Source: Clostridia bacterium
Lineage (GTDB): Bacteria > Bacillota > Clostridia > Oscillospirales > Oscillospiraceae
NCBI GenBank assembly: GCA_021153265.1
Contig: JAGKTU010000015.1
Coordinates: 1 to 34,513, forward strand
DNA length: 34,513 bases
Reading direction: 5' to 3'
Shown here in pieces: positions 24,080 to 32,927 of this stretch. The notes under the pieces are model-generated. The model saw nothing but the letters and a program-made list of their open reading frames with translations. It searched no databases and was not told where the DNA came from. How positions within the stretch are numbered: the stretch's first letter is position 1; the number at the start of each line of letters is the position of its first letter. Made by a program: the position numbers and the translations under genes.

Positions 24080-24652
24080 ATGACCAATGCCTACAGCCCA
24101 TCGGAATTTGTCAAAAACTGCTGGAGCTTACTGTGTACCAAGCTGTTTTACCGGCCTGCCCGGCTGATCCGCCGCCCTGTTTATATCCGCGGCGGCAAGG
24201 GCATGACCTTCGGCCCGGGTTTCACCACCGGCTACCGCTGCCGTCTGGAGATTTTCAGGTTTCAGGAGGGCATCAAACTCACCATCGGCAGCAATTGCAA
24301 GTTTGGTGATCAAGTCCATATCACCGCCTCGGAACAGGTGACGATGGGCAACGATTGCCTGTTGGCAAGCCACATTTTCATCAGCGATACCAACCACGGC
24401 ACCGGTATGGAAGACCCCAGAACCCCACCGGACAGTCGTCCTTTAACCACGTCCCCCGTTACTATCGGCAATTGTGTCTGGATCGGGGAGGGGGCCGCCA
24501 TCTTGCCGGGCAGCCGCATCGGCGACGGCTGCATCATCGGCGCTCATGCGGTAGTCAAGGGCGAGATCCCTGCTTATAGCATTGCTGCCGGTGTTCCTGC
24601 CCGCGTTATCAAGCGCTATAATTTTGAAACATCGGCTTGGGAGAAGTGCTGA
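24080..24652 (+). CDS. Left-handed beta-helix (hexapeptide) acyltransferase
   Basis: A 190-residue acyltransferase of the WbbJ/maltose-acetyltransferase-like group. Hexapeptide-type repeats run through LTIGSNCKFGDQVHI, VTMGNDCLLASHIFI, VTIGNCVWIGEGAAILPGS and IGDGCIIGAHAVV. The loop DTNHG holds the expected catalytic His (H106). The end, IPAYSIAAGVPARVIK, is the classic C-terminus. It probably O-acetylates a sugar of the locus B repeat unit with acetyl-CoA. The N-terminal 35 residues are basic and partly hydrophobic, without a clear membrane span. Confidence 0.87.
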   Translation: MTNAYSPSEFVKNCWSLLCTKLFYRPARLIRRPVYIRGGKGMTFGPGFTTGYRCRLEIFRFQEGIKLTIGSNCKFGDQVHITASEQVTMGNDCLLASHIFISDTNHGTGMEDPRTPPDSRPLTTSPVTIGNCVWIGEGAAILPGSRIGDGCIIGAHAVVKGEIPAYSIAAGVPARVIKRYNFETSAWEKC

Positions 24653-24663
24653 AGGAGACAATT

Positions 24664-25629
24664 ATGCACCATCAGATCGATATTATCGTCCCCATTTATA
24701 ACCGCGCCGCGTACATCCCGAATCTGATCGGGCAATTGGAAAAGCAGACCTTCCGGGATTTCCGGGTGATCTTTGTGGACGACGGTTCCCGGGACGATTC
24801 CTATGAGATCCTCTGCCGCTGCCTGAAAGATGCCACTTTTGACTTTTCCCTCATCCGTCAGGAAAATGGCGGCGCCGCCGCTGCCCGGAATACCGGCCTT
24901 CGGGCGGTGGAAGCGGATTGGATCGGCTTCATGGACAGCGATGACTGTGTGGTGCCGGAGTATTTATCTTACTTACACCGTGCCGCCACGGAAACGGATT
25001 CCGATCTTGCCATTTGCGGCTATCGCATGATCCCGGAGGGTATGCCCTTGCCGGAATCTGCCGTTGCACCCTTGCATTACTGTGCAATCACCCCCGCCGA
25101 GGCTATGCATCACTACTGCACCGGCTGGCTGGGTGTCTATTGCCTGCTTTTCAAGCGTGAAACCCAGCAGGAAAAGGCAGTCTTCTTCGATGAGAATTGC
25201 CGCTACTGCGAGGACGCCCCTTTCATTACCGAAGTGATCGAAGCCGCCACCGGCGTTTCTCTGATCGGGGAAACTCTCTATTACTACTGTACCAACCAAG
25301 GTTCTCTCAGCCGCAGTCCCAAGCTGGATAAGTTTCTCTCCGGCATCCATAGCTTTGAGATCATGGAGAAAAAGATGCTCCGGAGCGAAAGCGAAGCTGC
25401 AGCGGTCTTCAACCGGATGGGCAGCGCCCGTTATTACATCGCTACCTTGCGAAAAGCGGCGGTTCAGATGTCCTACCGGGACTTTTCGAGCCTTGCCAAG
25501 CGGATCAATTACCGCCGCTATCGCAGCCAGATTCCCTATTTGCCTAAAACGGCGAAACTGGCAAGCCATCTGCTGCTGATCAGCAAAAGATGCTTCTACT
25601 ATGGAATCCGAACCTTATTTAAAGATTGA
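24664..25629 (+). CDS. GT2-family glycosyltransferase
   Basis: A 321-residue GT2 enzyme with IDIIVPIYNRAAYIPNLIGQ, VIFVDDGSRDDS, NGGAAAARNTGL and FMDSDDCV (D91, D93, D94). A C-terminal extension with LYYYCTNQGSLSRS resembles capsule glycosyltransferases. AAGGAG lies seven bases before the ATG at 24664, so that start is preferred over an in-frame TTG at 24637 inside the previous gene. It should act on the lipid-linked repeat unit at the cytoplasmic membrane face. The sugar is unknown. Confidence 0.88.
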   Translation: MHHQIDIIVPIYNRAAYIPNLIGQLEKQTFRDFRVIFVDDGSRDDSYEILCRCLKDATFDFSLIRQENGGAAAARNTGLRAVEADWIGFMDSDDCVVPEYLSYLHRAATETDSDLAICGYRMIPEGMPLPESAVAPLHYCAITPAEAMHHYCTGWLGVYCLLFKRETQQEKAVFFDENCRYCEDAPFITEVIEAATGVSLIGETLYYYCTNQGSLSRSPKLDKFLSGIHSFEIMEKKMLRSESEAAAVFNRMGSARYYIATLRKAAVQMSYRDFSSLAKRINYRRYRSQIPYLPKTAKLASHLLLISKRCFYYGIRTLFKD

Positions 25630-25647
25630 AATTTGAGGTGATGACCT

Positions 25648-26598
25648 GTGACTACCGCCGTAGCGGTTGCCCTTTATAACGGCGCGCGCTTCCTGGAAAC
25701 CCAGCTGGACTCCCTGCGCCTGCAGAGCCGTACCCCCGACCGGGTGGTGCTGTGCGATGACGGCTCCACCGACGGAACCGCTGATCTTGTGGCGGCATAT
25801 ATTGCCAAGCATGGCTTGGGTGAGACTTGGGAACTCAGCAGAAACCCCGAAAACTTAGGCTATATCCGCAATTTTTACCGTGCCATCTCTCTGTGCGGCA
25901 CCGACCTCATTTTCTTAAGCGATCAGGACGATGTCTGGAAATCCGACAAGATCGAGAAAATGACGGCTGTTATGGAAGCCAACCCCCACATCAGCCTCCT
26001 GAGCTGCCGCTACGGCATCATCGATGCGGCAGGGGAGGAGCAGCACAGTCTGGTGGAGGGTTCTGCCAATGAAGACGGCGGCTTGGAGCCTGTGACTGTC
26101 CAGACCATCATGACTGCCTACCGCTGGCCGGGTATGCTCATGTGCCTGCGGAAGGAATTTTTCGATGGGGTGATCTCTGCGATTGCTGATTCCCCCGTAC
26201 CCCACGACCTGATGTTCGCCGCCTGTGCCGCAGACCGGGACAGCTTTTACGAGTACCACTATCTGGGTGCTTACCACCGTCGCCATGATAATAACGTAGC
26301 CAAGGAAGAGCACCGGATCTTTAAATTGCTGGATCTGCAGCGAAAGCTGACGGATATTGCCCGTACCCGGAAACATTGGACCGACCTGCTGCATGAAAGC
26401 ACTCCCATCGGTGAAAGCAGCCGCCGCATCATCGCCGAGCGGCTTGCTCTGCATGAAAAGCGGGAAAAAGCCCTGCGGGACAGAAGCCTCTCCCAGATTC
26501 TGCGGCTCTACCGGGAGGACAAGGGTGTCCTGCTGCGAAAGTTGTCGCTGGTATGTGACGTATGGCTGGTGTGCTTTGGTAAGTATAAAAATAACTGA
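25648..26598 (+). CDS. GT2-family glycosyltransferase, rhamnosyltransferase-like
   Basis: A 316-residue GT2 enzyme from a GTG start, with a GAGGT-type site upstream. The core reads VAVALYNGARFLETQLDSLR, CDDGSTDGT, NLGYIRNFYRA and FLSDQDDVWKSDKIEKM, with D92, D94 and D95 as metal ligands. The SDQDDVW form is characteristic of RgpB/RfbF-type rhamnosyltransferases, and the four rml genes downstream make dTDP-L-rhamnose, so transfer of L-rhamnose is the best guess. The C-terminal 90 residues are helical and basic. Linkage cannot be read. Confidence 0.85.
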   Translation: MTTAVAVALYNGARFLETQLDSLRLQSRTPDRVVLCDDGSTDGTADLVAAYIAKHGLGETWELSRNPENLGYIRNFYRAISLCGTDLIFLSDQDDVWKSDKIEKMTAVMEANPHISLLSCRYGIIDAAGEEQHSLVEGSANEDGGLEPVTVQTIMTAYRWPGMLMCLRKEFFDGVISAIADSPVPHDLMFAACAADRDSFYEYHYLGAYHRRHDNNVAKEEHRIFKLLDLQRKLTDIARTRKHWTDLLHESTPIGESSRRIIAERLALHEKREKALRDRSLSQILRLYREDKGVLLRKLSLVCDVWLVCFGKYKNN

Positions 26599-26630
26599 CA
26601 CGCGTGGCGGCTTCGCCATGAGGAGGTTGT

Positions 26631-28034
26631 ATGGATAAAACGAAGACCGTTCGGATCAGCGATAAGATCGCCATGGCGCTGCTGTGCGTTTTGATGGTGG
26701 ATATCGGAATTTTTGGCGCGGGCAAAGTGGTCTATGTAGGGCCTCTGAGTTTCCGTCACACAGTGCTTCTGTTGCTGGCCGTAACATCCGTGCCGCTGAT
26801 GCTGGCAAAATGGAGAGAATTGGCGAAGAATCCCTTCATGTGGATGATATTTGTATTCTTCGTCTGGCAGGCGGTCAGTGCTGTGGTCGGCTTTGTGAAC
26901 GGTCACCGCATCTCCCTGATTATCACCGACATCAAAGGTTTCACCTTCTTTGTGTTTCTGCCCATTTTTTTGTGTGTTTTGAGGAATAGGGAACGGGTGC
27001 ATCTGGTGATGAAGGCGCTTGTGGTGTCTTCCGCAGTGCTGGCGCTGATCACCGTCATCTGCCTGATCGTCTATCTGCTGGACCGTCCTGCGATGATCGC
27101 ATTTTCTGCCTACGGCTATGAGATCCAGTTCTCCCGAATCGGCTGTATTACCGAGAGAATGCCCAGACTGTATTTTATGAGCGGTCTGTATATGCTCTGC
27201 GGCTGCGCCTTCGGCATCTATTTCCAGATTACGGAGAAAGGCCGCAAATACACCTGGCTTTACAGCGTGGTGACGGGTCTTTGCCTGTTTGCCCTGCTGC
27301 TGAGCTATACCCGTTCTGTCTATCTTGCCATCGTGGTGGCTGCTGCTGTTACGGTGGTGGGTATGCTGATCAGAAGTGACCGGCAGGAACGGAAAAAGCT
27401 GCTCATCCACATCGTGGCGGCTGCCTGTGTGTGTGTGTGTCTCGTTGGCGTGTTTTCTGTTGTGGGCAAGACCAACTATCTGGGCTATGCCTTCTCCCGT
27501 ACAGCCGTCAGTCTGGAGCCGGTGGAAACCACCATTCCTGTGACCGACCCTGTGGAAAGCGCACCCACGGAGCAGACAGAACCCACCACCGAAATGTCCG
27601 AGGAGGAATACTGGCAGCAATCGTATAACCAGGAAACCGCTGCATCCGATGCGCTGCGGCTGACCACGACCCAGCAGCTATGGGAAAATATCCGCAAATC
27701 CCCCATCATCGGCTTGGGTCTGGGCGCAGAGATCTCTTCCCGTCCCGAGGGCCTGAATGAGTATATCTATCTGGATGTCTGGTCTAAGGCCGGCATCGTG
27801 GGACTTGTGCTGTACTTTGTGCCGCTACTTTGGATTTTCCTGGGGATTTGGAAAAACAGGGAAGAGGATATTTGCACCCGCCGTGAAAAGTGCGTATGGG
27901 TGGCGGTTCTGCTGGGCTTTATGGCATATTCCTATTTCAATCCCTATATGAACGGCTCCATGGGCGTGATATTCTATTGTTGTACCATGGCCATTGCCCA
28001 GCCGAAGCAGAGTCCTCTGCCCGGAAAAGAATAA
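26631..28034 (+). CDS. O-antigen ligase/polymerase-family membrane protein (Wzy-like)
   Basis: A 467-residue polytopic membrane protein with about ten or more hydrophobic segments. The motif ALLLSYTRSVYLAIVVAA matches the conserved Wzy_C (O-antigen ligase/polymerase) region. A large hydrophilic loop of about 80 residues follows, with a Thr/Glu/Pro-rich stretch (ETTIPVTDPVESAPTEQTEP), then SPIIGLGLGAE, the usual sequence before the last spans. In a Wzx/Wzy locus this should polymerise flipped repeat units outside the membrane. AGGAGG lies just upstream of the ATG, and a small hairpin, TGGCG/CGCCA at 26605-26618, precedes that site. A TG-repeat tract lies inside the gene. Confidence 0.85.
   Translation: MDKTKTVRISDKIAMALLCVLMVDIGIFGAGKVVYVGPLSFRHTVLLLLAVTSVPLMLAKWRELAKNPFMWMIFVFFVWQAVSAVVGFVNGHRISLIITDIKGFTFFVFLPIFLCVLRNRERVHLVMKALVVSSAVLALITVICLIVYLLDRPAMIAFSAYGYEIQFSRIGCITERMPRLYFMSGLYMLCGCAFGIYFQITEKGRKYTWLYSVVTGLCLFALLLSYTRSVYLAIVVAAAVTVVGMLIRSDRQERKKLLIHIVAAACVCVCLVGVFSVVGKTNYLGYAFSRTAVSLEPVETTIPVTDPVESAPTEQTEPTTEMSEEEYWQQSYNQETAASDALRLTTTQQLWENIRKSPIIGLGLGAEISSRPEGLNEYIYLDVWSKAGIVGLVLYFVPLLWIFLGIWKNREEDICTRREKCVWVAVLLGFMAYSYFNPYMNGSMGVIFYCCTMAIAQPKQSPLPGKE
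27426..27440 (+). repeat. (TG)7 dinucleotide tract inside the Wzy-like gene
   Basis: Fifteen bases of alternating T and G, read as Cys-Val-Cys-Val-Cys in a hydrophobic segment of the polymerase. Gain or loss of one unit would shift the frame. Confidence 0.9.
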
Positions 28035-28071
28035 CACAGTGCCGTTATACTGAGAAACAGAGGTGCAACGT

Positions 28072-28962
28072 ATGAAAGGAATCATTCTGGCCGGTGGCTC
28101 CGGCACGCGGCTCTATCCGCTGACGAAAGTCACCTCCAAGCAGCTTTTGCCCATTTACGATAAGCCCATGATTTACTATCCCATGTCCGTGCTGATGAGC
28201 GCGGGCATCCGGGACATCCTCATCATATCCACCCCCCAGGACCTGCCCCGATTCCGGGAGCTTTTGGGGGACGGACATCAGTTCGGTGTGCGCTTAAGCT
28301 ATGCCGAGCAGCCTTCTCCCGACGGACTGGCCCAGGCTTTCATCATCGGTGAAGAATTCATTGGCGATGACTGTGTAGCCATGGTACTGGGCGATAACAT
28401 TTTCGCCGGCCACGGTCTGAAAAAGCGGTTGACCGCCGCGGTGGAGAATGCCGAATCCGGCAAGGGCGCCACCATTTTCGGTTACTATGTGGACGATCCG
28501 GAGCGCTTCGGTATCGTGGAGTTCGACGAGAACGGCCATGCCGTCTCCATCGAGGAAAAACCCCTCCATCCCAAGAGCAATTACTGCGTCACAGGTCTGT
28601 ATTTCTACGATAACCGGGCAGTCTGCTATGCCAAGACCTTGAAACCTTCCGCCCGGGGCGAACTGGAGATCACCGATCTGAACCGGATGTATCTGGACAA
28701 CGGCGAACTGAATGTTGTCCTGCTGGGACAGGGCTTTACCTGGCTGGACACCGGCACCCATGAGAGCTTGGTGGAAGCCACCAATTTTGTCATGACCATG
28801 GAAAAGCACCAGCACCGCAAGATCGCCTGTCTGGAGGACATTGCCTATCAAAACGGCTGGATCACCCGGGAGGATGTGCTGGCAACTTACGAAGTGCTGA
28901 AAAAGAATCAATACGGCCAGTATCTCAAGGATGTTCTGGACGGAAAATATATCGACAAATAA
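28072..28962 (+). CDS. rmlA: Glucose-1-phosphate thymidylyltransferase
   Basis: A 296-residue first enzyme of dTDP-L-rhamnose synthesis, making dTDP-glucose. It has the nucleotidyltransferase signature GIILAGGSGTRLYPLT (residues 3-18), KQLLPIYDKPMIYYP, YAEQPSPDGLAQAF, VLGDNIF, IEEKP and the C-terminal GFTWLDTGTHESL, all matching the long-form RmlA. AGAGGTG lies about eight bases before the ATG at 28072. An in-frame GTG at 28063 would add three residues. It opens the rmlA-rmlB-rmlD-rmlC block. Confidence 0.97.
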   Translation: MKGIILAGGSGTRLYPLTKVTSKQLLPIYDKPMIYYPMSVLMSAGIRDILIISTPQDLPRFRELLGDGHQFGVRLSYAEQPSPDGLAQAFIIGEEFIGDDCVAMVLGDNIFAGHGLKKRLTAAVENAESGKGATIFGYYVDDPERFGIVEFDENGHAVSIEEKPLHPKSNYCVTGLYFYDNRAVCYAKTLKPSARGELEITDLNRMYLDNGELNVVLLGQGFTWLDTGTHESLVEATNFVMTMEKHQHRKIACLEDIAYQNGWITREDVLATYEVLKKNQYGQYLKDVLDGKYIDK

Positions 28963-28972
28963 GAGGTTACCT

Positions 28973-29992
28973 ATGACCATTATCGTTACCGGCGGCGCCG
29001 GCTTCATCGGCTCCAATTTTGTGTTCCATATGTTGGGCAAATACTCCGATTACCGCATCGTCTGCCTGGACAAGCTGACCTACGCAGGCAATTTGAGCAC
29101 CCTTTCTTCCGTGATGGATAACCCCAACTTCCGCTTTGTGAAGCTGGATATCTGCGACCGGGAGGGCGTGTATCGCCTGTTTGAGGAAGAAAAGCCCGAT
29201 ATGGTGGTGAATTTTGCCGCCGAGAGCCATGTGGACCGTTCCATCGAGAATCCCGAGGTATTTCTCCGGACCAACATTCTGGGTACCCAGGTGCTGATGG
29301 ACGCCTGCCGCAAGTACGGCATCACCCGCTATCATCAGGTCTCTACCGACGAGGTCTACGGCGATCTGCCTTTGGACCGCCCCGACATGTTCTTCACCGA
29401 ACAGACCCCCATCCATACCAGCTCCCCCTATTCTTCCTCCAAGGCAGGGGCGGACCTGCTGGTACAGGCCTACCACCGCACCTATGGCCTGCCCGTCACC
29501 ATCTCCCGCTGCTCAAACAACTATGGCCCCTACCATTTCCCTGAGAAGCTGATCCCTCTGATGATCGCCAACGCCCTGAACGACAAGCCCCTGCCTGTCT
29601 ACGGTGAAGGCCTGAACGTCCGTGACTGGCTGTACGTGGAGGACCACTGCAAAGCCATTGACCTGATCATCCACAAGGGCCGGGTAGGCGAGGTCTATAA
29701 TATCGGCGGCCATAACGAGATGCGCAACATCGACATCGTCAAGCTCATCTGTAAAGAGCTGGGCAAACCTGAGAGCCTCATCACCTATGTGACGGACCGG
29801 AAGGGTCACGATATGCGCTATGCCATCGATCCGACCAAGATCCATACCGAGCTTGGCTGGTTGCCGGAGACGAAATTCGCCGACGGCATCCAGAAGACCA
29901 TCCGCTGGTATCTGGAGAACCGGCAGTGGTGGGAGACCATCATTTCCGGCGAATATCGCAATTACTACGAGAAAATGTACGCAGGCAGATAA
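28973..29992 (+). CDS. rmlB: dTDP-glucose 4,6-dehydratase
   Basis: A 339-residue extended SDR that makes dTDP-4-keto-6-deoxyglucose. The NAD loop is TGGAGFIG (residues 6-13). The catalytic set is T125-D126-E127 in VSTDEVYGDL with Y153 and K157 in SSPYSSSKAGAD. CSNNYGPYHFPEKLIP, NVRDWLYVEDHC and GHDMRYAIDPTKI complete the family pattern. AAGAGGT precedes the ATG at 28973, and longer in-frame starts overlap rmlA and are rejected. Confidence 0.97.
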   Translation: MTIIVTGGAGFIGSNFVFHMLGKYSDYRIVCLDKLTYAGNLSTLSSVMDNPNFRFVKLDICDREGVYRLFEEEKPDMVVNFAAESHVDRSIENPEVFLRTNILGTQVLMDACRKYGITRYHQVSTDEVYGDLPLDRPDMFFTEQTPIHTSSPYSSSKAGADLLVQAYHRTYGLPVTISRCSNNYGPYHFPEKLIPLMIANALNDKPLPVYGEGLNVRDWLYVEDHCKAIDLIIHKGRVGEVYNIGGHNEMRNIDIVKLICKELGKPESLITYVTDRKGHDMRYAIDPTKIHTELGWLPETKFADGIQKTIRWYLENRQWWETIISGEYRNYYEKMYAGR

Positions 29993-30003
29993 GGAGCATA
30001 CCC

Positions 30004-30894
30004 ATGAAAGTATTCGTAACCGGCGTGGGCGGCCAATTGGGCCACGATGTAATGAACGAACTTCATAAACGGGGTCACACTTGCGTCGGCAGCGACCTTG
30101 CCCCGACTTGCGATGCCTTTGCGTCCTATGTCCCCATGGATATCACCGACAAAACCGCAGTTACCCACGTCCTTCGGGAAGTCAAACCCGATGCGGTGAT
30201 CCACTGTGCCGCCTGGACGGCAGTAGACCTTGCAGAGGATGAAGCACAAAAGCCCAAGGTTCGCGCCATCAATGTGGACGGAACTGCCCACATTGCCGCC
30301 TCCTGTCGGGAACTGGACTGTAAAATGGTCTACATTTCTACAGATTACGTCTTCGACGGCCGCGGCGAGACTCCCTGGCACCCTGACTGCAAGGACTACA
30401 AACCCCTGAGTTTTTACGGTCAAACCAAGCTGGATGGCGAACTGGCAGTGGCATCCACCGTGGCCAAACATTTCATCGTCCGTACAGCATGGGTCTTCGG
30501 CCGCAACGGCAAGAACTTCATTCGCACCATGCTTTCTCTCGGCAAAAAATATGACACCCTCCGGGTGGTCAATGACCAGATCGGCACCCCCACCTACACC
30601 ATGGACCTTGCCCGTCTGCTGGTGGACATGGTACAAACGGAGCATTACGGCTACTACCACGCCACCAACTCCGGCGGCTATATCTCCTGGTACGACTTTG
30701 CCTGCGAGATCTTCCGCCGGGCAGGCTATACCACCAAGGTCACCCCTGTGACCACGGCAGAATACGGCCTGAGCAAAGCCGCCCGGCCCTTCAACAGCCG
30801 TTTGGACAGCAATAAGCTGATGCAGATGGGCTTCGCTCCCCTGCCCACATGGCAGGATGCCTTAGAAAGATATTTGAAAGAAATCGAGGTGTGA
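30004..30894 (+). CDS. rmlD: dTDP-4-dehydrorhamnose reductase
   Basis: A 296-residue SDR that reduces dTDP-4-keto-L-rhamnose to dTDP-L-rhamnose. The cofactor loop is VFVTGVGGQLGHDVM. ISTDYVFDGRGE and the catalytic YxxxK of SFYGQTKLDGE are present, and RTAWVFGRNGKNFIRTML and NDQIGTPTYTMDLA are strong family marks. AAGGAG precedes the ATG at 30004. The order here is A-B-D-C, so the reductase gene precedes the epimerase gene although it acts after it. The stop is two bases before rmlC. Confidence 0.96.
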   Translation: MKVFVTGVGGQLGHDVMNELHKRGHTCVGSDLAPTCDAFASYVPMDITDKTAVTHVLREVKPDAVIHCAAWTAVDLAEDEAQKPKVRAINVDGTAHIAASCRELDCKMVYISTDYVFDGRGETPWHPDCKDYKPLSFYGQTKLDGELAVASTVAKHFIVRTAWVFGRNGKNFIRTMLSLGKKYDTLRVVNDQIGTPTYTMDLARLLVDMVQTEHYGYYHATNSGGYISWYDFACEIFRRAGYTTKVTPVTTAEYGLSKAARPFNSRLDSNKLMQMGFAPLPTWQDALERYLKEIEV

Positions 30895-30896
30895 CC

Positions 30897-31499
30897 ATGG
30901 GTCAGATCAAAGTTACCAAATGCCCCATCGAGGGCCTCTACATCATCGAACCTACCGTCCATGGCGACAGCCGTGGCTATTTCGTCGAAACTTATAACCA
31001 GCGGGATATGCAGGAACAGGGCCTGAACATGGTCTTCGTTCAGGACAACCAGAGCATGTCCGTCAAGGGTGTCCTTCGTGGCCTCCACTTCCAGAAGCAG
31101 TACCCTCAGGGCAAGTTGGTCCGGGTCATCAAGGGCCGGGTCTTCGATGTGGCAGTTGACCTGCGCGCCGGCTCTGCCACCTATGGCAAGTGGTACGGCG
31201 TAGAACTGACCGAGGAGAATAAGAAGCAGTTCTACATCTCCGAGGGCTTTGCCCACGGCTTTCTGGTACTTTCCGATACGGCAGAATTCTGCTATAAGGT
31301 CACCGACTTCTACCATCCCGGTGACGAGGGCGGCCTTGCCTGGAACGACCCTGCCATCGGCATCGAATGGCCGGAGCTGACCGGCAGCTATGGCGGCAGC
31401 GCCTCTGCCGAGGGCTATACCCTCTCCGACGGTACCCCCTTGAACCTCAGTGCCAAGGATCAGGCATGGCTGGGGCTTCACGATACCTTTGCATTCTAA
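30897..31499 (+). CDS. rmlC: dTDP-4-dehydrorhamnose 3,5-epimerase
   Basis: A 200-residue cupin epimerase. It has IIEPTVHGDSRGYFVETY, QDNQSMSVKGVLRGLHFQ with the catalytic His H64, KGRVFDVAVDLRAGSATYGKW, EGFAHGFLVL and the active-site tyrosine region CYKVTDFYHP (Y133). The ATG at 30897 sits two bases after the rmlD stop with GAGGTG inside rmlD as ribosome site. An in-frame start at 30849 within rmlD is rejected. Confidence 0.96.
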   Translation: MGQIKVTKCPIEGLYIIEPTVHGDSRGYFVETYNQRDMQEQGLNMVFVQDNQSMSVKGVLRGLHFQKQYPQGKLVRVIKGRVFDVAVDLRAGSATYGKWYGVELTEENKKQFYISEGFAHGFLVLSDTAEFCYKVTDFYHPGDEGGLAWNDPAIGIEWPELTGSYGGSASAEGYTLSDGTPLNLSAKDQAWLGLHDTFAF

Positions 31500-31514
31500 A
31501 AGGAACGGATTTCC

Positions 31515-32915
31515 ATGAGTTCAGAAAAGAAAAACGCCGCCCTCACCGCCGGTATCGGCTACACTGTGGGCAATATCCTCATCAAGGGCATCAATATTCT
31601 TACCTTGCCGATTTTCAGCCGCCTGATGACGCAGGAGGAGTTTGGCGTTTTCAATGTGTTCATGTCTTACGATGCCATTCTGTTTGTCCTCGTGGGACTT
31701 GCGCTGCACACCAGCATCCGTAACGCCAATCTGGAATTCCCCGGAAAGATCGACAGCTATACTTCCTCCATCACCTTGATCTATCTGCTGATGGCGGCCT
31801 TTTTCGCAGGTTTGGTGCTGTTTTTTGGAGATTTCTTCGCAAAAATTCTGGGTTTTGAAGAGAAGATCCTCTACATGCTGATCCTCTTCAGCACCGGCTC
31901 GTCTCTGCTGCTGCTGTATAACACCCGGATCAGTTTGGATTATTCCTATAAAAAGTATCTGCTCGTGGCGCTGATCAACTCTGTGGGCAATGTGGCAATT
32001 TCTTTGGTACTGATCCTCACGGTATTCCGCGCCGACCGGGCATACGGCCGAATTTTCGGCACCACAGCGGTGATCACCCTGCTGGCGCTTTTCCTGCTTG
32101 CCGCCATGTACCGCAAGGCAAGACCTGGTATTCACAGAAAATACTGGTGTTTCGGTCTGAAATTCAGCCTTCCCATCGTACCCCATGGCGTATCTCAGGT
32201 GCTGCTTGCCCAGTTCGACCGGATCATGATCCGCTCTTTGGTCAGCGATGCCGCCGCCGGTATTTACTCTCTGGCGGGCAATATACGCCTGATCCTTACG
32301 GTTATCACCGCCTCTATTACCGAGGCATGGAGCACCTGGTTCTATGGCCAGATGGGGAAAAAGGAACATGGATGCATCCGCACCCGGGCCACCCAGCTTT
32401 GCGGCCTGTTCACCATCCTGACCGTGGGACTGATGGCCATTTCTCCGGAAATGGTGCTGATTCTTGGCGGAAAGGCCTATGATTCTGCCAAATATGTGGC
32501 CATTCCCATGATTTTGGATTCCTATATCCTGTTTATCTACGATGTGATCGTCACCGGAGAGTATTATTCCAAGAAGACGGTGTACATCATGCTGGGAACC
32601 ATGGCGGCTGCGGTGCTGAATATCGTGCTTAACTATGTGTTCATTTTGCAATACGGCTTCCTTGCGGCAGCCTATACCACCCTCTTCGCCTATGTCTGCT
32701 ATCTGCTGCTGCATCTGGTGATCAGCCGTCGGCTGACAGGTTTTTGCATCCTGCCCATCCGCTGGCTGCTGGTCTACTCTGTCATTGCCTGCGGTATGGC
32801 TGCAGCGAGCCTCCTGTTGGTGAACGATCTGCTGCTGCGCTGGGGCTTGTGCGCTGTGGTGGTGGTTCCCATGGGTTTGCTGCTTTTGAGAAATTACAGA
32901 AAAACCCAAGTATAA
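31515..32915 (+). CDS. Oligosaccharide flippase (Wzx-like, MOP superfamily)
   Basis: A 466-residue protein with about 12-14 membrane spans. The N-terminus (AGIGYTVGNILIKGINILTL, then PIFSRLMTQEEFGVFNVFMS) is the standard polysaccharide-synthesis flippase opening. A central QVLLAQFDRIMIRSLVSDAA and GIYSLAGNI fit Wzx. It should move lipid-linked repeat units to the outer membrane face for the Wzy-like polymerase encoded upstream. It is the last gene of locus B and is followed by a strong bidirectional hairpin. Confidence 0.93.
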   Translation: MSSEKKNAALTAGIGYTVGNILIKGINILTLPIFSRLMTQEEFGVFNVFMSYDAILFVLVGLALHTSIRNANLEFPGKIDSYTSSITLIYLLMAAFFAGLVLFFGDFFAKILGFEEKILYMLILFSTGSSLLLLYNTRISLDYSYKKYLLVALINSVGNVAISLVLILTVFRADRAYGRIFGTTAVITLLALFLLAAMYRKARPGIHRKYWCFGLKFSLPIVPHGVSQVLLAQFDRIMIRSLVSDAAAGIYSLAGNIRLILTVITASITEAWSTWFYGQMGKKEHGCIRTRATQLCGLFTILTVGLMAISPEMVLILGGKAYDSAKYVAIPMILDSYILFIYDVIVTGEYYSKKTVYIMLGTMAAAVLNIVLNYVFILQYGFLAAAYTTLFAYVCYLLLHLVISRRLTGFCILPIRWLLVYSVIACGMAAASLLLVNDLLLRWGLCAVVVVPMGLLLLRNYRKTQV

Positions 32916-32927
32916 CATTTGAAAAAT

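Noticed and set aside
28035..28071. A promoter before rmlA based on TATACT near 28047
   Set aside because: No -35 element lies at a suitable distance, and the gap is only 37 bases. Read-through from upstream is more likely.
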